This document shows positions 48,170 to 59,067 of a stretch of 64,000 nt of DNA, piece by piece. The position numbers and the translations under genes are program-made. Origin of the DNA: Ceratotherium simum simum (taxonomy: Eukaryota > Chordata > Mammalia > Perissodactyla > Rhinocerotidae); NCBI RefSeq assembly GCF_000283155.1, contig NW_004454207.1:16476628-16540627 (forward strand), given 5' to 3'. A model generated the notes under the pieces. That model had not been told where the DNA came from and did not search any database. It saw only the letters and a list, made by a program, of their open reading frames with translations. How positions within the stretch are numbered: position 1 is the stretch's first letter; every line of letters starts with the position of its first letter.

Positions 48170-48600
48170 CAGCCCTCACCCATCCCCCAAATTCACCTTG
48201 TGTGGCTTGCCCCTCTCTGAATTCCAGACCCATGAGCTTTCTTTCTGTCCCCATCCTTGTCACATTCAGCCCCATGACAGAGCCTTTACCCTCTGCCTAG
48301 GCTGCTCTTTCTTCTGTTTGCCTAATTATTTCCTACTTGTCCTTTACATTCTATCTCAGAGAGGCCTTAGGTGACCTCCACAAATAGGTCAAATCTCCTT
48401 ACATTCATAGCGCTGTGTACCTAGCATTTGGCACAATTGTGATTTTAAATTTATTTATTAAAGTTTTCCATCCTTACCAGCAGATAAATTCCATGAGGGC
48501 AGACACTATGTCTATATTTTGCTTATCATTATATCCTTAGCCTATTGCATTGGGCTTTGCATATAGTAGATATTCAATAAATATTTGTTAAATAAATTGA
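48170..48600 (+). repeat. L2 LINE, second copy with intact end
   Basis: 'ctctgcctaggctgctctttc', 'cagagaggccttaggtgacc', 'gataaattccatgagggcagacactatgtctat', and the terminal 'gcatatagtagatattcaataaatatttgttaaataaattg' give a clear L2 3' end. Confidence 0.85.
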
Positions 48601-49439
48601 TAATATGAGATGTGTAATATTTGTACATTTGAATCTACATAACTACTCAAGGTAGAAGTTCATTATTAGTGGTTCACAGTTCAGGACGTTTGCATTTAAT
48701 TTTTCTTCTCTGTAACAAAAATAGATACTGAAATTTCACTTTTGCCATTTATTCCCCATTTTGTCTGATTCTAGCGAAATTCACATTTAGTGATGTTGGC
48801 CTACATTATTTCTTCCCTAAATTAATCTAGAAACATTTGAGCAGATAGGCTGATGACAGAGAATAAGAAGTGAAACTGAGGGGAAGGGAGATTCCCAATA
48901 TAAAGACTTAACTATCTTGCCAAAATGAGGTTGAAGGGGAACTTGAACTAAAGAAGTATTAAATAGATGGACATTTCTATATTTGATATTCAAGTTTCAA
49001 GGACTTTTTTCATTAATAAAGTAGTCAAGTGCTTGTAAATATTGGCTGTCTGACCCTCATAGGGACATAAAAAGGCTGAGAATTCTGGCTTGATGGATTA
49101 GGGCAGTTGGAAATTTGAAACCTACAGTTTTGATGTGCATCTAAGTGCCACTCCTCTCATTTTGTCCTTGCTTGTGCTAGAACTTTGTGCACACAAGTAA
49201 GAGAAGAATAAACGCATCTAAGAGAGCTGAGAAATTGGAGTTCAGGGTCATGAGTCAACTTGAACTAGAAGATGAAGGTTGGTGTTCATAAATGTTTTCA
49301 TGTGGGTGAGACGCTGACTGACGATTTTATAATTTCTGGCACTCTGGGGCAAGAGAACCCATAGGAATAGAGTTTTGGGACGTAAAACTTATCCACCTCC
49401 CTTATACTAGGCCAAAAATTTTTTGTCTAAATTTTTGTT

Positions 49440-49600
49440 ATAGTCAACGACATCGTGTTTTATTTATACATTTATTCTGCCTTTTGCAAGACTCTGTGAG
49501 TTGTTGGATGATGAAAATATTGTTTTGTATTTTTCTATGTCCAGCACTGAGCAAGTGCCTGACGCTTAACAGATGCTCCAGAAACATTTGCTGAATGAAT
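49440..49600 (+). repeat. L2 LINE 3' end
   Basis: 'gtatttttctatgtccagcactgagcaagtgcctgacgcttaacagatgctccagaaacatttgctgaatgaat' is the L2 terminus. Confidence 0.7.
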
Positions 49601-49779
49601 TCCTATGTCTCCCAAATTTGTCTTACCTTCCTCAATTAGTTTTAAGCATATTTTCTCAAAATTTACTTACCTATCTTATATTATGGCTTTGTAAAGAAAT
49701 CTTAAGGCATTAGCAAACAATTTAACCATTTAGTAACCAGAGAAGGGAAAAAATGTGAGAGAGAAAAATGAAGAGATCA

Positions 49780-49910
49780 ATCACTGTACGTCAGGTCAGA
49801 ATCACCTGGGCATTTGGTTAAAAATACAGATTCCATTAGATGGGGCTCAGGAAGCTGCCTAGAAAAAAACAAACATTTAATTTTGACGACCGGTGCTCTG
49901 GGTTTTAGAT
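49780..49910 (+). mobile_element. MER5A-like hAT MITE, partial
   Basis: 'ggtcagaatcacctgggcatttggttaaaaatacagattcc' matches the MER5A left half; the right half is worn and the ends are not defined. Confidence 0.65.
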
Positions 49911-51068
49911 GATAGAGAGCTGGGGAGGAGGGGAAATATTCCTGCCTGCATTGTTTTAGCTTGGCTTTTTCATGCTTGTATGAGGGAAAACCACTCTGTA
50001 ATGCCTCACCTGTGAAACCTCTCCTATTACAAAGCAGAGTGAGGATGGTGTATTTGCATGTGTCTTTGCATGCATGCATGCCTGCGTGCGTGTGTATGTG
50101 GGTGGTAGGGATTAAGGGGTTGCAACTAAGTTTAACTGATCTACTTTTTCTATTTTCTCATGTCATGCCCAGGATAAGTAATGCATCTCTAGTGCATTCA
50201 GACACTATTGATTTCTTTAAAAAATCTATTAGTGTTTTGGCTTTATAATGGATTTAAGGGCTATCTGCTGTTTTCCTCTCCCACTCTTCTCAAAAAATTA
50301 GTCGTTAAATAATAGGTATTTTAGATAAAAATTAAGAATAGAGATATTTATTCCTGAAGACCTTTCAATTTTTCCCTAAAATAGAAAATCCAAGTTTTAT
50401 ATTAGATGAAATATATAAAGGGTGAAGTAAGGTATGAAATATTAGATATGAAATACTCAAATTCAAATTGGTTTATTATAAATTTGTTATTTTAGAAATG
50501 ACAGACAGGACATTGAGTAACTAAAAGTATGTATATTCAAGAACATAGTTATACAGAAAAAATAGGAAATTTCAGACTGCGTACTTTGACAATGAAGAGA
50601 TTAAGAAGGGATTATTTCCTATCTGCACATTTCTTAGGGAATAGATATGACTAGTGATCCTAACTATCCGAGCAAATGTCAACCGCCAGCAGACATCACC
50701 AGCTTATATCAAAGAAAAGTCACAAAGAAATATAAAAAGATTCATCACACTGGGAATGGATAAGACAGAATAAGTCAGCAAAGCCAGCAAAAGAAGAAAG
50801 TATTACAAGTATAATTTAAAAATAGTTTTGGCACTAAGAGGTTGGGGAGAAAGCAGAGTAGGCTATAATAATATTTATAACTCAAAGATGGGACAGACAT
50901 AAATGTACACCTTGGCCTCCTTCCATGCTAAAATGTTCTATACTACCAAAAATGGTGCCATGATTTATACTCAGCTCCAAGTCTTTAGGTTCAGGTTTCC
51001 TGTGTTTAAGTCTGCTCCTTTCTTACATGAAAACCAGTCATTTAGATCTCAAGTCAAACATGGAATTG
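49911..51068. other. No gene or repeat recognised
   Basis: Includes a short (TGCA/TG)-rich patch near 50066-50095. No coding or repeat features otherwise. Confidence 0.35.
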
Positions 51069-51320
51069 ATGTATAAAAATAAAATTCAATTGAGGAAGGT
51101 GAGTTTGTCTTTAAAACCAAATTAAAAATACTAGCATTTCTTTGACAAAGTCTACGTAATTACATAATCATACATATGTTCAAGATTAATATGCAATTTA
51201 TGCATGAAAATAAAATTTAGTTGAGGGTAACTACTGTGTCATTCAAAAGAAAATAGAAAATTAGTATTTCTGTAACAAAGTCTAGCTAATCATATAAAAG
51301 TTCAACACATGTGCATTGAC
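51069..51320 (+). repeat. Diverged tandem duplication, ~131-bp unit
   Basis: Unit A (about 51071-51195) and unit B (about 51202-51316) align along their length: 'aaaataaaattcaattgagg' with 'aaaataaaatttagttgagg', 'tttctttgacaaagtcta' with 'tttctgtaacaaagtcta', 'cataatcatacatatgttcaa' with 'taatcatataaaagttcaa', 'atatgca' with 'tgtgca'. I know no repeat family with this sequence. Divergence by eye is roughly a quarter of positions, so the duplication is old. Confidence 0.7.
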
Positions 51321-52214
51321 AAGTACATGCTGATCAATTCATTGATTGAGGTCAAGTTGAATTCCAAATATTTTTGCATAGTGAAGATTTGTTATATTAA
51401 GTAATCTTGAATTTAAATAGATTACTGATAAGGCTTAGTAATATATTTTATGCTAAATTAATCACAGTGAAAAAATCTTTTAAATAGGCTAGATTTTTAT
51501 AATTATGATATTCTGTGTTTATATGTAAAAGCACTCTCTCCTTTTATGAATGGTACTAACTCTAGGAGATGGGATATAAAATGAACAGTTATTTCTATCA
51601 TGAACTATAATAATTAATAAGTGTTAATAGACAAAACAGAACATGAGTTGATAATAAGAAAGGCAAACCAACTCACATGTGGTACCATTAGATATATTAG
51701 AATAAAGCATTCTGATAATCAAAGATCATTCTATTTTCTATAATGTTATCTGTTATACCTATGCACTTCTGAGTTTGGTGAATGACAAGCCTGACCTTAT
51801 TTTCAAATATTCGCTTCATGGTATAGTCAAACTGTGCTGCATGCTGGTCCCTGTCTTAGTGCAGCACGCGCCCAAAGAACAGGGAAAAGGACCATACACT
51901 ACTTTTCCTGCTTAGAAAAGGGAAAAGTACTCCAAGGCTAGAGAGTGAAGGACTTTCCAACTGATAAGGTTGGGAGATCACCTATCAGGACAGCTCTGTT
52001 GGAGAGTGGGAGGCCCCCCCTATGCTCTACCAAGTGTTAGCCCTTTAGATGCTAGATGATGGCAGGATCTGGGGGAGGCATCTTGGGCATGGCCTGCATG
52101 GCATAGGTCTAGGGAAGCAGATATTTACCAACTAATTTTGAAAGAGTTCAACTATTTAATAACTGTGACAGTTCTATCAGTCCAAATGTTAGGCTTCTGA
52201 GCTTTTCCCATAGG
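51321..52214. other. No gene or repeat recognised
   Basis: AT-rich sequence without assignable structure. Confidence 0.35.
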
Positions 52215-52490
52215 TCACAGCGAATGAGCCTCTGGGGAAGGTTTCAAACAGGAGACTGACTTGAGGAGGTTTTTATTTTAGAAAGAGCCTTCTGATAGCA
52301 ATGTTGAAGATGATTGATTGCCTGGGTTTGAGAAAAGATACAGGGGAATGGTTTCAACAAAAGAACTGAAGTAGTGGCAAGGGGGCAGAAGTGAAGAAAT
52401 GGATGTGACGATCATTTTGGGGAATAATTTATGGAGTTAGTGACATTTGGAATTGTGGTAGGTGTTTGACTCCTAGGATTCTCCACACTG
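52215..52490 (-). repeat. L2 LINE body, reverse
   Basis: 'acaggagactgacttgaggaggtttttattttagaaagagccttctgatagc', 'gattgcctgggtttgag' and 'actgaagtagtggcaagggggcagaagtgaagaaatggatg' parallel the reversed L2 body ('gatcactctggctgctgtg...gtggcagtggagatgg'). Confidence 0.5.
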
Positions 52491-52593
52491 TGGAGAATAG
52501 TACTGTTACCTGGGAGAGAAAAAATGATGTAGTAGTGTCCATTATTTGTTCATCTGGTTTGTTGGTTGTTTGACTGGCTTTATTTAATTTTCT

Positions 52594-52808
52594 TTTTTTT
52601 TTTTAAAGATTTATTTATTTATTTTCCCCCCAAAGCCCCAGTAGATAGTTGTATGTCATAGTTGCACAGCCTTCTAGTTGCCGTATGTGGGACGCGGCCT
52701 CAGCATGGCTGGAGAAGTGGTGTGTCGGTGCGCGCCCGGGATCTGAACCCGGGCCGCCAGCATCAGCGAGCACACACTTAACCACTAAGCCACGGGGCTG
52801 GCCCCTAA
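52594..52808 (-). mobile_element. ERE-type SINE, reverse, with TSD
   Basis: T-run, 'ccaaagccccagtagatagttgtatgtcatagttgcac', 'cgcgcccgggatctgaacccgggccgcc', 'acttaaccactaagccacggggctggcccc'. A 10-bp TSD, ttaattttct, lies at 52584-52593 and 52809-52818. Same subtype as at 16.4 and 45.9 kb. Confidence 0.93.
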
Positions 52809-52939
52809 TTAATTTTCTAAGAAGAGTCATGCTTATAAGCTGCAAGCATAACCGCTAATACATTAACTTAAACACATAATATTGCAGCTTTCTCTCTTAG
52901 ACACTCAAAAATAACCAGGAAAGGAAGGAATTGAGGTGA

Positions 52940-53150
52940 GCAGCATTTTATGTGCACCTATTATGCCCTTTTATCAAATTTTAGAATCCCATTCATACTG
53001 TCTGAAGGATAATATTGTTGCCATTTTACAGATGGGAAATCCTGATTTAACAGGATTGAGTTGTTGGTCTGCCTTCTCATACTCAGAACGTAGCGGTGGT
53101 CACAATTCAAACCCAGTTCGGCCTGTCTCCAAGGTCACAGTTTTTTAACT
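52940..53150 (-). repeat. MIR SINE, reverse
   Basis: 'tttatgtgcacctattatgcccttttatc', 'attgttgccattttacagatgggaaatcctgattt' and 'gtggtcacaattcaaacccagttcggcctgtctcc' are a nearly complete reversed MIR. Confidence 0.75.
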
Positions 53151-53159
53151 GCATGAAAA

Positions 53160-55739
53160 TGCCTCCAAAATGGGAAGAAAAAAAGAAAGGAAAGAAAGGA
53201 GAAGGGAAGAATGGCGAAAAATGTATTTAGAGTTACTAAAGCAGCAGCAAATTCCAATGAAAGGGACAGAACAGAGCTGCTTATCCATGAGCGGTTCTTA
53301 CCCCTACCTAGACAAGTTCGCAGTCCTTGTAAAGGCAGGCAGCAGGAGGCTTACACAGGGTATTAACTCCTCACTGGCATTCCTCGCCTGCAGGGACCTG
53401 AACATGCAGCCCTTATGTGAATCGGCGTTAATGTATGACCAAACCACTGCCCCCCAGACTTCTGCTTTTAGAGCAGGGTGTCTCAACCTGGGCTGCTGCG
53501 AGTCCTCACACTATTCCCAGGGTGTGGGGTAATCGAGGTTAGGCCATTAGAAACTTTTGTGACTGAGTAATGCTATGTCTATTGAATCCAGTAATTTAAA
53601 AATGGGCGAGCATTTTGCACGTCTTTTTGTTTCATCTTTCAAGTAATTGGTATTGTATTTTATAAAAGAATTTATCGGTGATGAATTAGGAACAAAGGAA
53701 CAAAAACTGGCCCTTCACCACAGATAATCTGAGAAGTAGGGCTTTAGAACATCTAAAGGAAAAAGGTGAGAACCTGACAGGTGTTTTTGTGCTCTTGGTA
53801 ACACCAACTTTCTCTTATAAATGTGATGGTTTAGTGGACTGTCTTCACTTAGCCATCTATCGACCTCATATACAAATATAATCAAATGATTTGTGTCATT
53901 CACAGCTGCACAATAGATGAAGCTGGTTTTTGTAATTTAACAAAAAATCCAATTTATGTAACATATTAAAAGAAGCATTATCAACTTGTTTTCTCCTCAA
54001 AAGACTGTAGCTATTAAACTCCTTAATTACTTCATTTTCACTCTCAGTGTAACATTAGCAGTTTAGCACTTCAAGTATAAAAATGATTAATGAGCCTGAG
54101 AATTCATTCGCATACATATCACTTTGCAGCCTGACATAACCCTGGAGCTTGTTCTCTGTTCTAACCATAGACACACTTCCCTAGCAAATATCTTATTGCA
54201 TATTAAATACCTAATCATTGCAAGTATGCATAATTACAGCCATCTTTCCTGTTTCTTCTATACCAATAGAAAAGACAACAAATCAAAAGCATTCAAATGT
54301 AGCTAACTTTTAAAAGAAAAGTACAAATCCATAGGGAATACCTTGATTTTTGCATTGCAACTGTCCCCCTAAATTCAATTGAGCTTGAGCTGAACTGTCA
54401 TGCATCTAAAAATGTATCTTTTTACATTTTTGAACACGAAAGAAAACACTTTCAATTTCTATATTTATATCTATGCGAGTACTGCGATTTGGGGAAATAT
54501 GATGAGAGTAAAGACTGCATTGTGTATTCAGAGAATAAGATTTTATTTGGAGTGACTGTCAGAAATATCTGCAGGGGGCTATTTCTGTCTAACCATCCTT
54601 GGCCTGCAGTGGTGACATGTGGTTACATGTCTCTTTTAGCTCTACTGAATTTCCTTTTTGATCTCCCCCAAGGTGATTCCATATTGCTGACTTTGTCCAG
54701 TCATTCCCCACGCTTAATATTTTAAGTGTGAACAATGGTATGGTTTGTCTTTGCCTTCCCTTGGTTTTTCTACCCTTTTCTGTGGAGTTCATCCAAGTCT
54801 GTATATTGTCTCTACCTCAAAACCCTCTTCGCTCCACATTCTCATCACCTGTAAGCTATGTTCTGCTCTGATTCAGTACTGAATCAGGAAGATTAAATGA
54901 ACTTTTGCTCAGAACTCAGAGAACTGTACTTGTCAGGCTTGTTCCATGACACAAAGTTGTAGCTACTGGGAGGCGAACCAGGCAACTCCTAGGGGCCACC
55001 TGTGTACAATGGAAGAGTAGAGCTGCAGGCCACTTGCTAGACTCTAAATCAGGTCTTCAGACGTTTTCATTTATGTAGGTAAAGCTATAGGGCATAAATA
55101 TGTACTTATTTCCATTTGCTTTTTAGAGAGAGAGATTTAATATAGGGACAAAGTATCTGTTTGATTTATTAAACTAGACACGGTGAAACATTTATTAGAA
55201 TAAATTTTTTAAAACATGCATGTACTCTAGTAAAGCACAGGTAACATTACCTCACTGCACAAGTCTGTACTAAAAATGCAATCTTGTGGCTGGGCATCGT
55301 TGACTGACCTTCAGACCACTGAGATTGCAACGCAGTCAACCAAGCCCCTGAGACACCATCTCGAAGCAAGATCTTTTGGTTATAATAGCTATGCTTTTTA
55401 ACAAGACCCTTATTTGATAAGGAGCTTTGCCAGATAAAATACACAACATCTAGACGAAAAACAAGGATAATTTTTTCGTATAAGTACGCCCAAAATATTA
55501 CATACAGTATGCTTATAAAATAAACAAGTTATTCTTTAATTATCTTAAATACTAATTACACTGGGGGTCCTGTTTACTAAATCTAGCAACCCTATTCGTA
55601 TAAGTGATACTTTGTAAGTAACAAAGATCATTTGAAAAAGTACATTTCCTGTGGTTAGTGACTAATAAGACTATTCCCACACCCAAAAATGTCACAGAAA
55701 TGGGAGGGAAGGTGAAAAAACAGGCTTACCAGCAGCGTC
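53160..55739. other. Mostly unique sequence, no gene seen
   Basis: Begins with a purine-rich patch (53170-53215) and then lacks repeats for about 2.5 kb. The part at about 53990-54300 is AT-rich with several TAATTA/ATTAAT-type homeodomain cores. That could suit a conserved noncoding element, but this is conjecture without an alignment. Confidence 0.35.
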
Positions 55740-55741
55740 AG

Positions 55742-55918
55742 CTGTTGAGCACTCACGCAGTCTCCCACGCTTGCCCACGCTCGCTGGCGCAAGACCACGC
55801 AGGCCCACGCAAACACACGCTCGTCCACGCTCTCCTACGTTCTCCCACGCTCTCCTACGTTCTCCCACGCTCGCCTACGTTCTCCCACGCTCTCCTATGT
55901 TCGCCCACGCTCGCGGAA
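55742..55918 (+). repeat. CpG-rich minisatellite
   Basis: Variants of a 10-bp motif (ctcccacgct, ctcctacgtt, and the like) repeat throughout. The most regular part (about 55831-55912) alternates the two forms as a 20-bp unit. Nearly every unit holds a CpG; by eye there are roughly 25 to 30 CpGs in under 200 bp, in a window otherwise poor in CpG. The repeat yields Arg/Pro/Ser/Leu-rich frames on the plus strand that are best seen as by-products. Confidence 0.85.
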
Positions 55919-55938
55919 TTAGCGCGCTTGCCCCGCAG

Positions 55939-56172
55939 ATGGTTCTGTTTGTGGTTGAGGCGGCTTGGTGCGAGCTCTCTGGTTCCTGCTGCGCAGTGGA
56001 CTCTTGGTACCTCAGAAGTTGGAGGAGGGCATTACATACTAAGAAATGCTTCTTTTATGGTGCGCGAGGATACTCAGTGAAAAATTCTGTAAAATTACAT
56101 CCAAATAGCCCGCTCCTTGCCTCTGTGGATTTTGAACTTGCTGAAAAGAAACAGTGGACCCCACCTATTTGA
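55939..56172 (+). other. Open frame of 77 codons beside the minisatellite
   Basis: An ATG right after 'ccccgcag' opens a frame of 77 codons ending at a TGA. The protein is not recognised; it has a Trp/Cys-rich N-terminal third and a basic middle (around residues 26-35). No domain, clear signal peptide or membrane segment is evident. The frame is open upstream through the minisatellite as well. Downstream there is A-rich sequence with an 'aataaa' near 56375. It could be a first exon, a retrocopy remnant or chance. I do not claim a gene. Confidence 0.15.
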
Positions 56173-56735
56173 GAATTGGGCTAATGGAAATAATTTAACA
56201 GTCTGCTAAATATCAACTGATGGTGAAGATCTTTTTTGGATCTTTTAAGACTGTCAAAGAGGAAACCCAAGAAGAAAACGCAGCAAAGAAGAGAGATGAA
56301 TTGGATTTCTAAGAAGATAAGTAATCCATTACTTCCAAAGTACAAAAGAAAGTTTATTAGTAGGTAGTTTTTAAATAAAATATGTTTTGTTCTTTTACAA
56401 ACTGAAACTATTATTCTGTATTTAGGACTAGATTAAGGTCAAAAAGAGTAGCAAAGTATGAATGAATACACACATATATAAAACCTTTCTAATTAGAATT
56501 TTAAAAATTATTTCTTTTGGTCCTGTTGCTTTAAATGTGTTTTAAAAAGGCACTTAGTTGAAAAATCAGCTGTTCTGAATGAAAACTTTCGAGCTCACAC
56601 ATTTTTTTTTTTTGCTGTTACCTGGCTTCATTCATTATATAACCATAACAAATTACTAATTGATGTTGGTAAATATGTGATTTTTTCCAGTCAATATGCT
56701 TTTCCAAGAGAAAGTAGATTTAATTCCACCATGTA
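56173..56735. other. No gene recognised
   Basis: A/G-rich then AT-rich sequence between the open frame and the Tigger1 element. 'aaataaaatatg' near 56375 could be a fossil poly(A) signal. Confidence 0.3.
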
Positions 56736-59067
56736 TAGGCATTCCTCGGAGATATTGTGGGTTCAGTTCCAGACCACCACAATAAAGCAAATATCACAAT
56801 AAAGCAAGTCACACTAATTTTTTGGTTTCCAGTTCATATAAAAGTCATTTTACACTATACTTAGTAGTCTATTAACTGTGCAATAGCATATGTCTAAAAA
56901 ACAAATGTACGTATCTTAATTAAAAATACTTTATTGCTAAAAATGCTAACCATCATCTGAGCTTTTAGCAAATGGTAATCTTTTTGCTGGTGGAGGGTCT
57001 TGACTCAATGTTGATGGCTGCTGACTGATCAAGGTAGTGGTTGCCGAAGGGTGGGGTAGCTGTGGAAATTTCTTAACGCAAGACAACAATCAAGTTTGCT
57101 GCATTGATCGACTGTTCCTTTCTCGAACGATTTCTCTGTAGCATGCGATGCTGTCTGATAGCATTTTACGTACAGAACTTCTTTCAAAATTGGAATCAAT
57201 TCTCTCAAACTCTTCTGCTGCTTTATCAACTAAGTTTATGTAATATTCTAAATCCTTTGTTGTCATTTCAGCAGTCTTCACAGCATCTTCACTAGGAGTC
57301 AATTCCATCTCCAGAAACCACTTTCTTTGCTCATCCATAAGAAGCAACTCCTCTATTCAAGTTATATCATGAGATTGTAGCAATTCAGTCACATCTTCAG
57401 GCCCCACCTCTAATTCTAGTTCTCTTATGATTTCCACCACATCTGTGGTTATTTCTTCCACTGAAGTCTTGAACCCCTCAAAGTCACCCATGAGGGTTGG
57501 AATCAACTTCTTCCATACTCCTGTTAATGTTGATATTTTGACCTCTTTCCATGAATCACGAATGTTCTTAATGGCATCTAGAATGGTGAATTCTTTCTAG
57601 AAGGTTTTTAATTTACTTTGCCCAGATCTGTCAGAGGAATCACTATCTATGGCAGCTATAGCCTTACGAAATGTATTTCTTAAGGAATAAGACTTGAATG
57701 TCGAAATGACTCCTTGAGCCATGGGCTGCAGAATGGATGTTGTGTGAGCAGGCATGAAAACAACGTTCATCTCGTTGTACATCTCCATCAGAGCTCTTGG
57801 ATGATCAGGTGCATTGTCAATGAAAAGTCATATTTTGAAAGGAATCTTTTTTTCTAAGCAGTGGGTCTCAGCAGTGGGCTTAAAATGGTCGGTCAACCAT
57901 GTTGTAAACAGATGCGCTGTCATCCAGCCTTTGTTGTTTAATTTATTGAGCACAGGCAGAGTAGATTTAGCATAATTCTTAAGGGCCCTAGGATTTTTTG
58001 GAATGGTAAATGAGCATTGGCTTCAACTTGAAGTCACCAGCTGCATTAGCCCCTAATGAATGTCAGCCTGTCCTTTGAGGCTAGGCATTGGCTTCTCCTC
58101 TCTGGCTATGAAAGTGTTAGATGACATCTTCTTCCAAAGGAAGGCTGTTTTGTCTACATTGAAAATCTGTTGTGTAGTGTAGCCACCTTCATTGATTATG
58201 TTAGCTAGATCTCCTGGATAACTTGCTGCAGCTTCTACATCAGCACTTGCTGCTTAACTTTGCACTTTTAAGTTATGGAGATGATTTCTTTCCTTAAATC
58301 TCATAAACCAAACTCTGCTAGCTTCCAACTTTTCTCCTGCAGCTTCGTCACCTCTCTCAGCCCTCACGGAATTGAAGAGAGTTAGGGCCTTGCTCTGGAT
58401 TAGGCTTTGGCTTAAGGAAATGTTGTAGCTGCTTTGAACTTCTATCTTGAGCACTAAAACTTGCTCCGTATCAGAAAGAACTTTTCTTTTGCATTCACAA
58501 TTTGGCTAATTGTTTGGCAGAAGAGGCCTAGCTTTGGCCTCTCGTGGCTTTTGACATGCCTTCCTCACTAAGCTTAATCGTTTTTAGCTTTTTATTTGAA
58601 GTGAGAGACGTGCGACTCTTCCTTTCACGTGAACACTTAGAGGTCATTGTAGGCTTATTAATTGGCCTGATTTCAATATTGTTGTGTCTCAGGGAATAGG
58701 GAGGCCTGAGGAGAGGGAGAGAGACAGGGGAACGGCTGATTGGTGGAGCAGTCAGAAAACACACAACATTTATCCATTAACTTCACCGCTTTGTATGGGT
58801 GCAGTTCGTGGTGCCCCAAAACGATTACAATAGTAACATCAAAGATGAATGATCACAGTTCAGCATAATAAATGTAATAATAATGAAGAAGTTTGAAGTA
58901 CTGGGAGAATTACCAAAACGAGACACAGAGACACGAAATAAGCAAAAGCTGTTGGGAAAATGGTGCCAATAGACTTGCTCAATGCAAGGTTGCCACAAAC
59001 CTTCAGTTTGTTAAAATACACCTGCAAAGTGCAATAAAGCGAAGTGCAATAAAACAAGGTATGCCTG
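56736..59067 (-). mobile_element. Tigger1 DNA transposon, near full length
   Basis: Both terminal inverted repeats survive: left 'taggcattcctcggagatattg', right 'aaaacaaggtatgcctg', with internal 'caataaagc' motifs. The target dinucleotide TA flanks both ends (56734-56735 and 59068-59069). The 2332-bp length is close to the roughly 2.4-kb Tigger1 consensus as I recall it. Tigger1 is a pogo-group member of the Tc1/mariner superfamily, active in early placental mammals; this copy lies in reverse and is inactive. Confidence 0.93.
56946..58647 (-). pseudogene. Tigger1 transposase, inactivated
   Basis: Pogo-type transposase relic, related to host TIGD genes. The presumed start ATG is at 58647 and the stop lies near 56946, so roughly 567 codons' worth of sequence remain, a little short of the family length. 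It is now broken into frames by stops and shifts. The N-terminal piece (to 58528) has the basic start MTSKCSRERKSRTSLT and the KLSEEGMSKA helix-turn-helix region. The next piece (58254-58454) has [17 protein letters not shown] and WFMRFKERN, typical of the CENP-B-like DNA-binding domain. Near 57790-57825 a DNAP motif of the DDE catalytic core remains. Downstream frames have [17 protein letters not shown] (57597-57788) and [17 protein letters not shown] (57090-57347). In the second motif 'PMAQG' stands where PMDQG is usual, so that Asp is lost. Confidence 0.92.

Noticed and set aside
47908..48300. 130-codon open frame on the plus strand.
   Set aside because: It lies within two adjacent L2 fragments and its Pro/Ser/Leu composition follows from C/T-rich L2 sequence.
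55742..55918. CRISPR-like regular repeats.
   Set aside because: Units are about 10 bp with no unique spacers, and the genome is mammalian; it is a minisatellite.
55658..56080. 140-codon frame with repeated Arg-Ser-Pro-Thr segments.
   Set aside because: Its repetitive part is the translated CpG-rich minisatellite. Only the short frame downstream is left as an open question.
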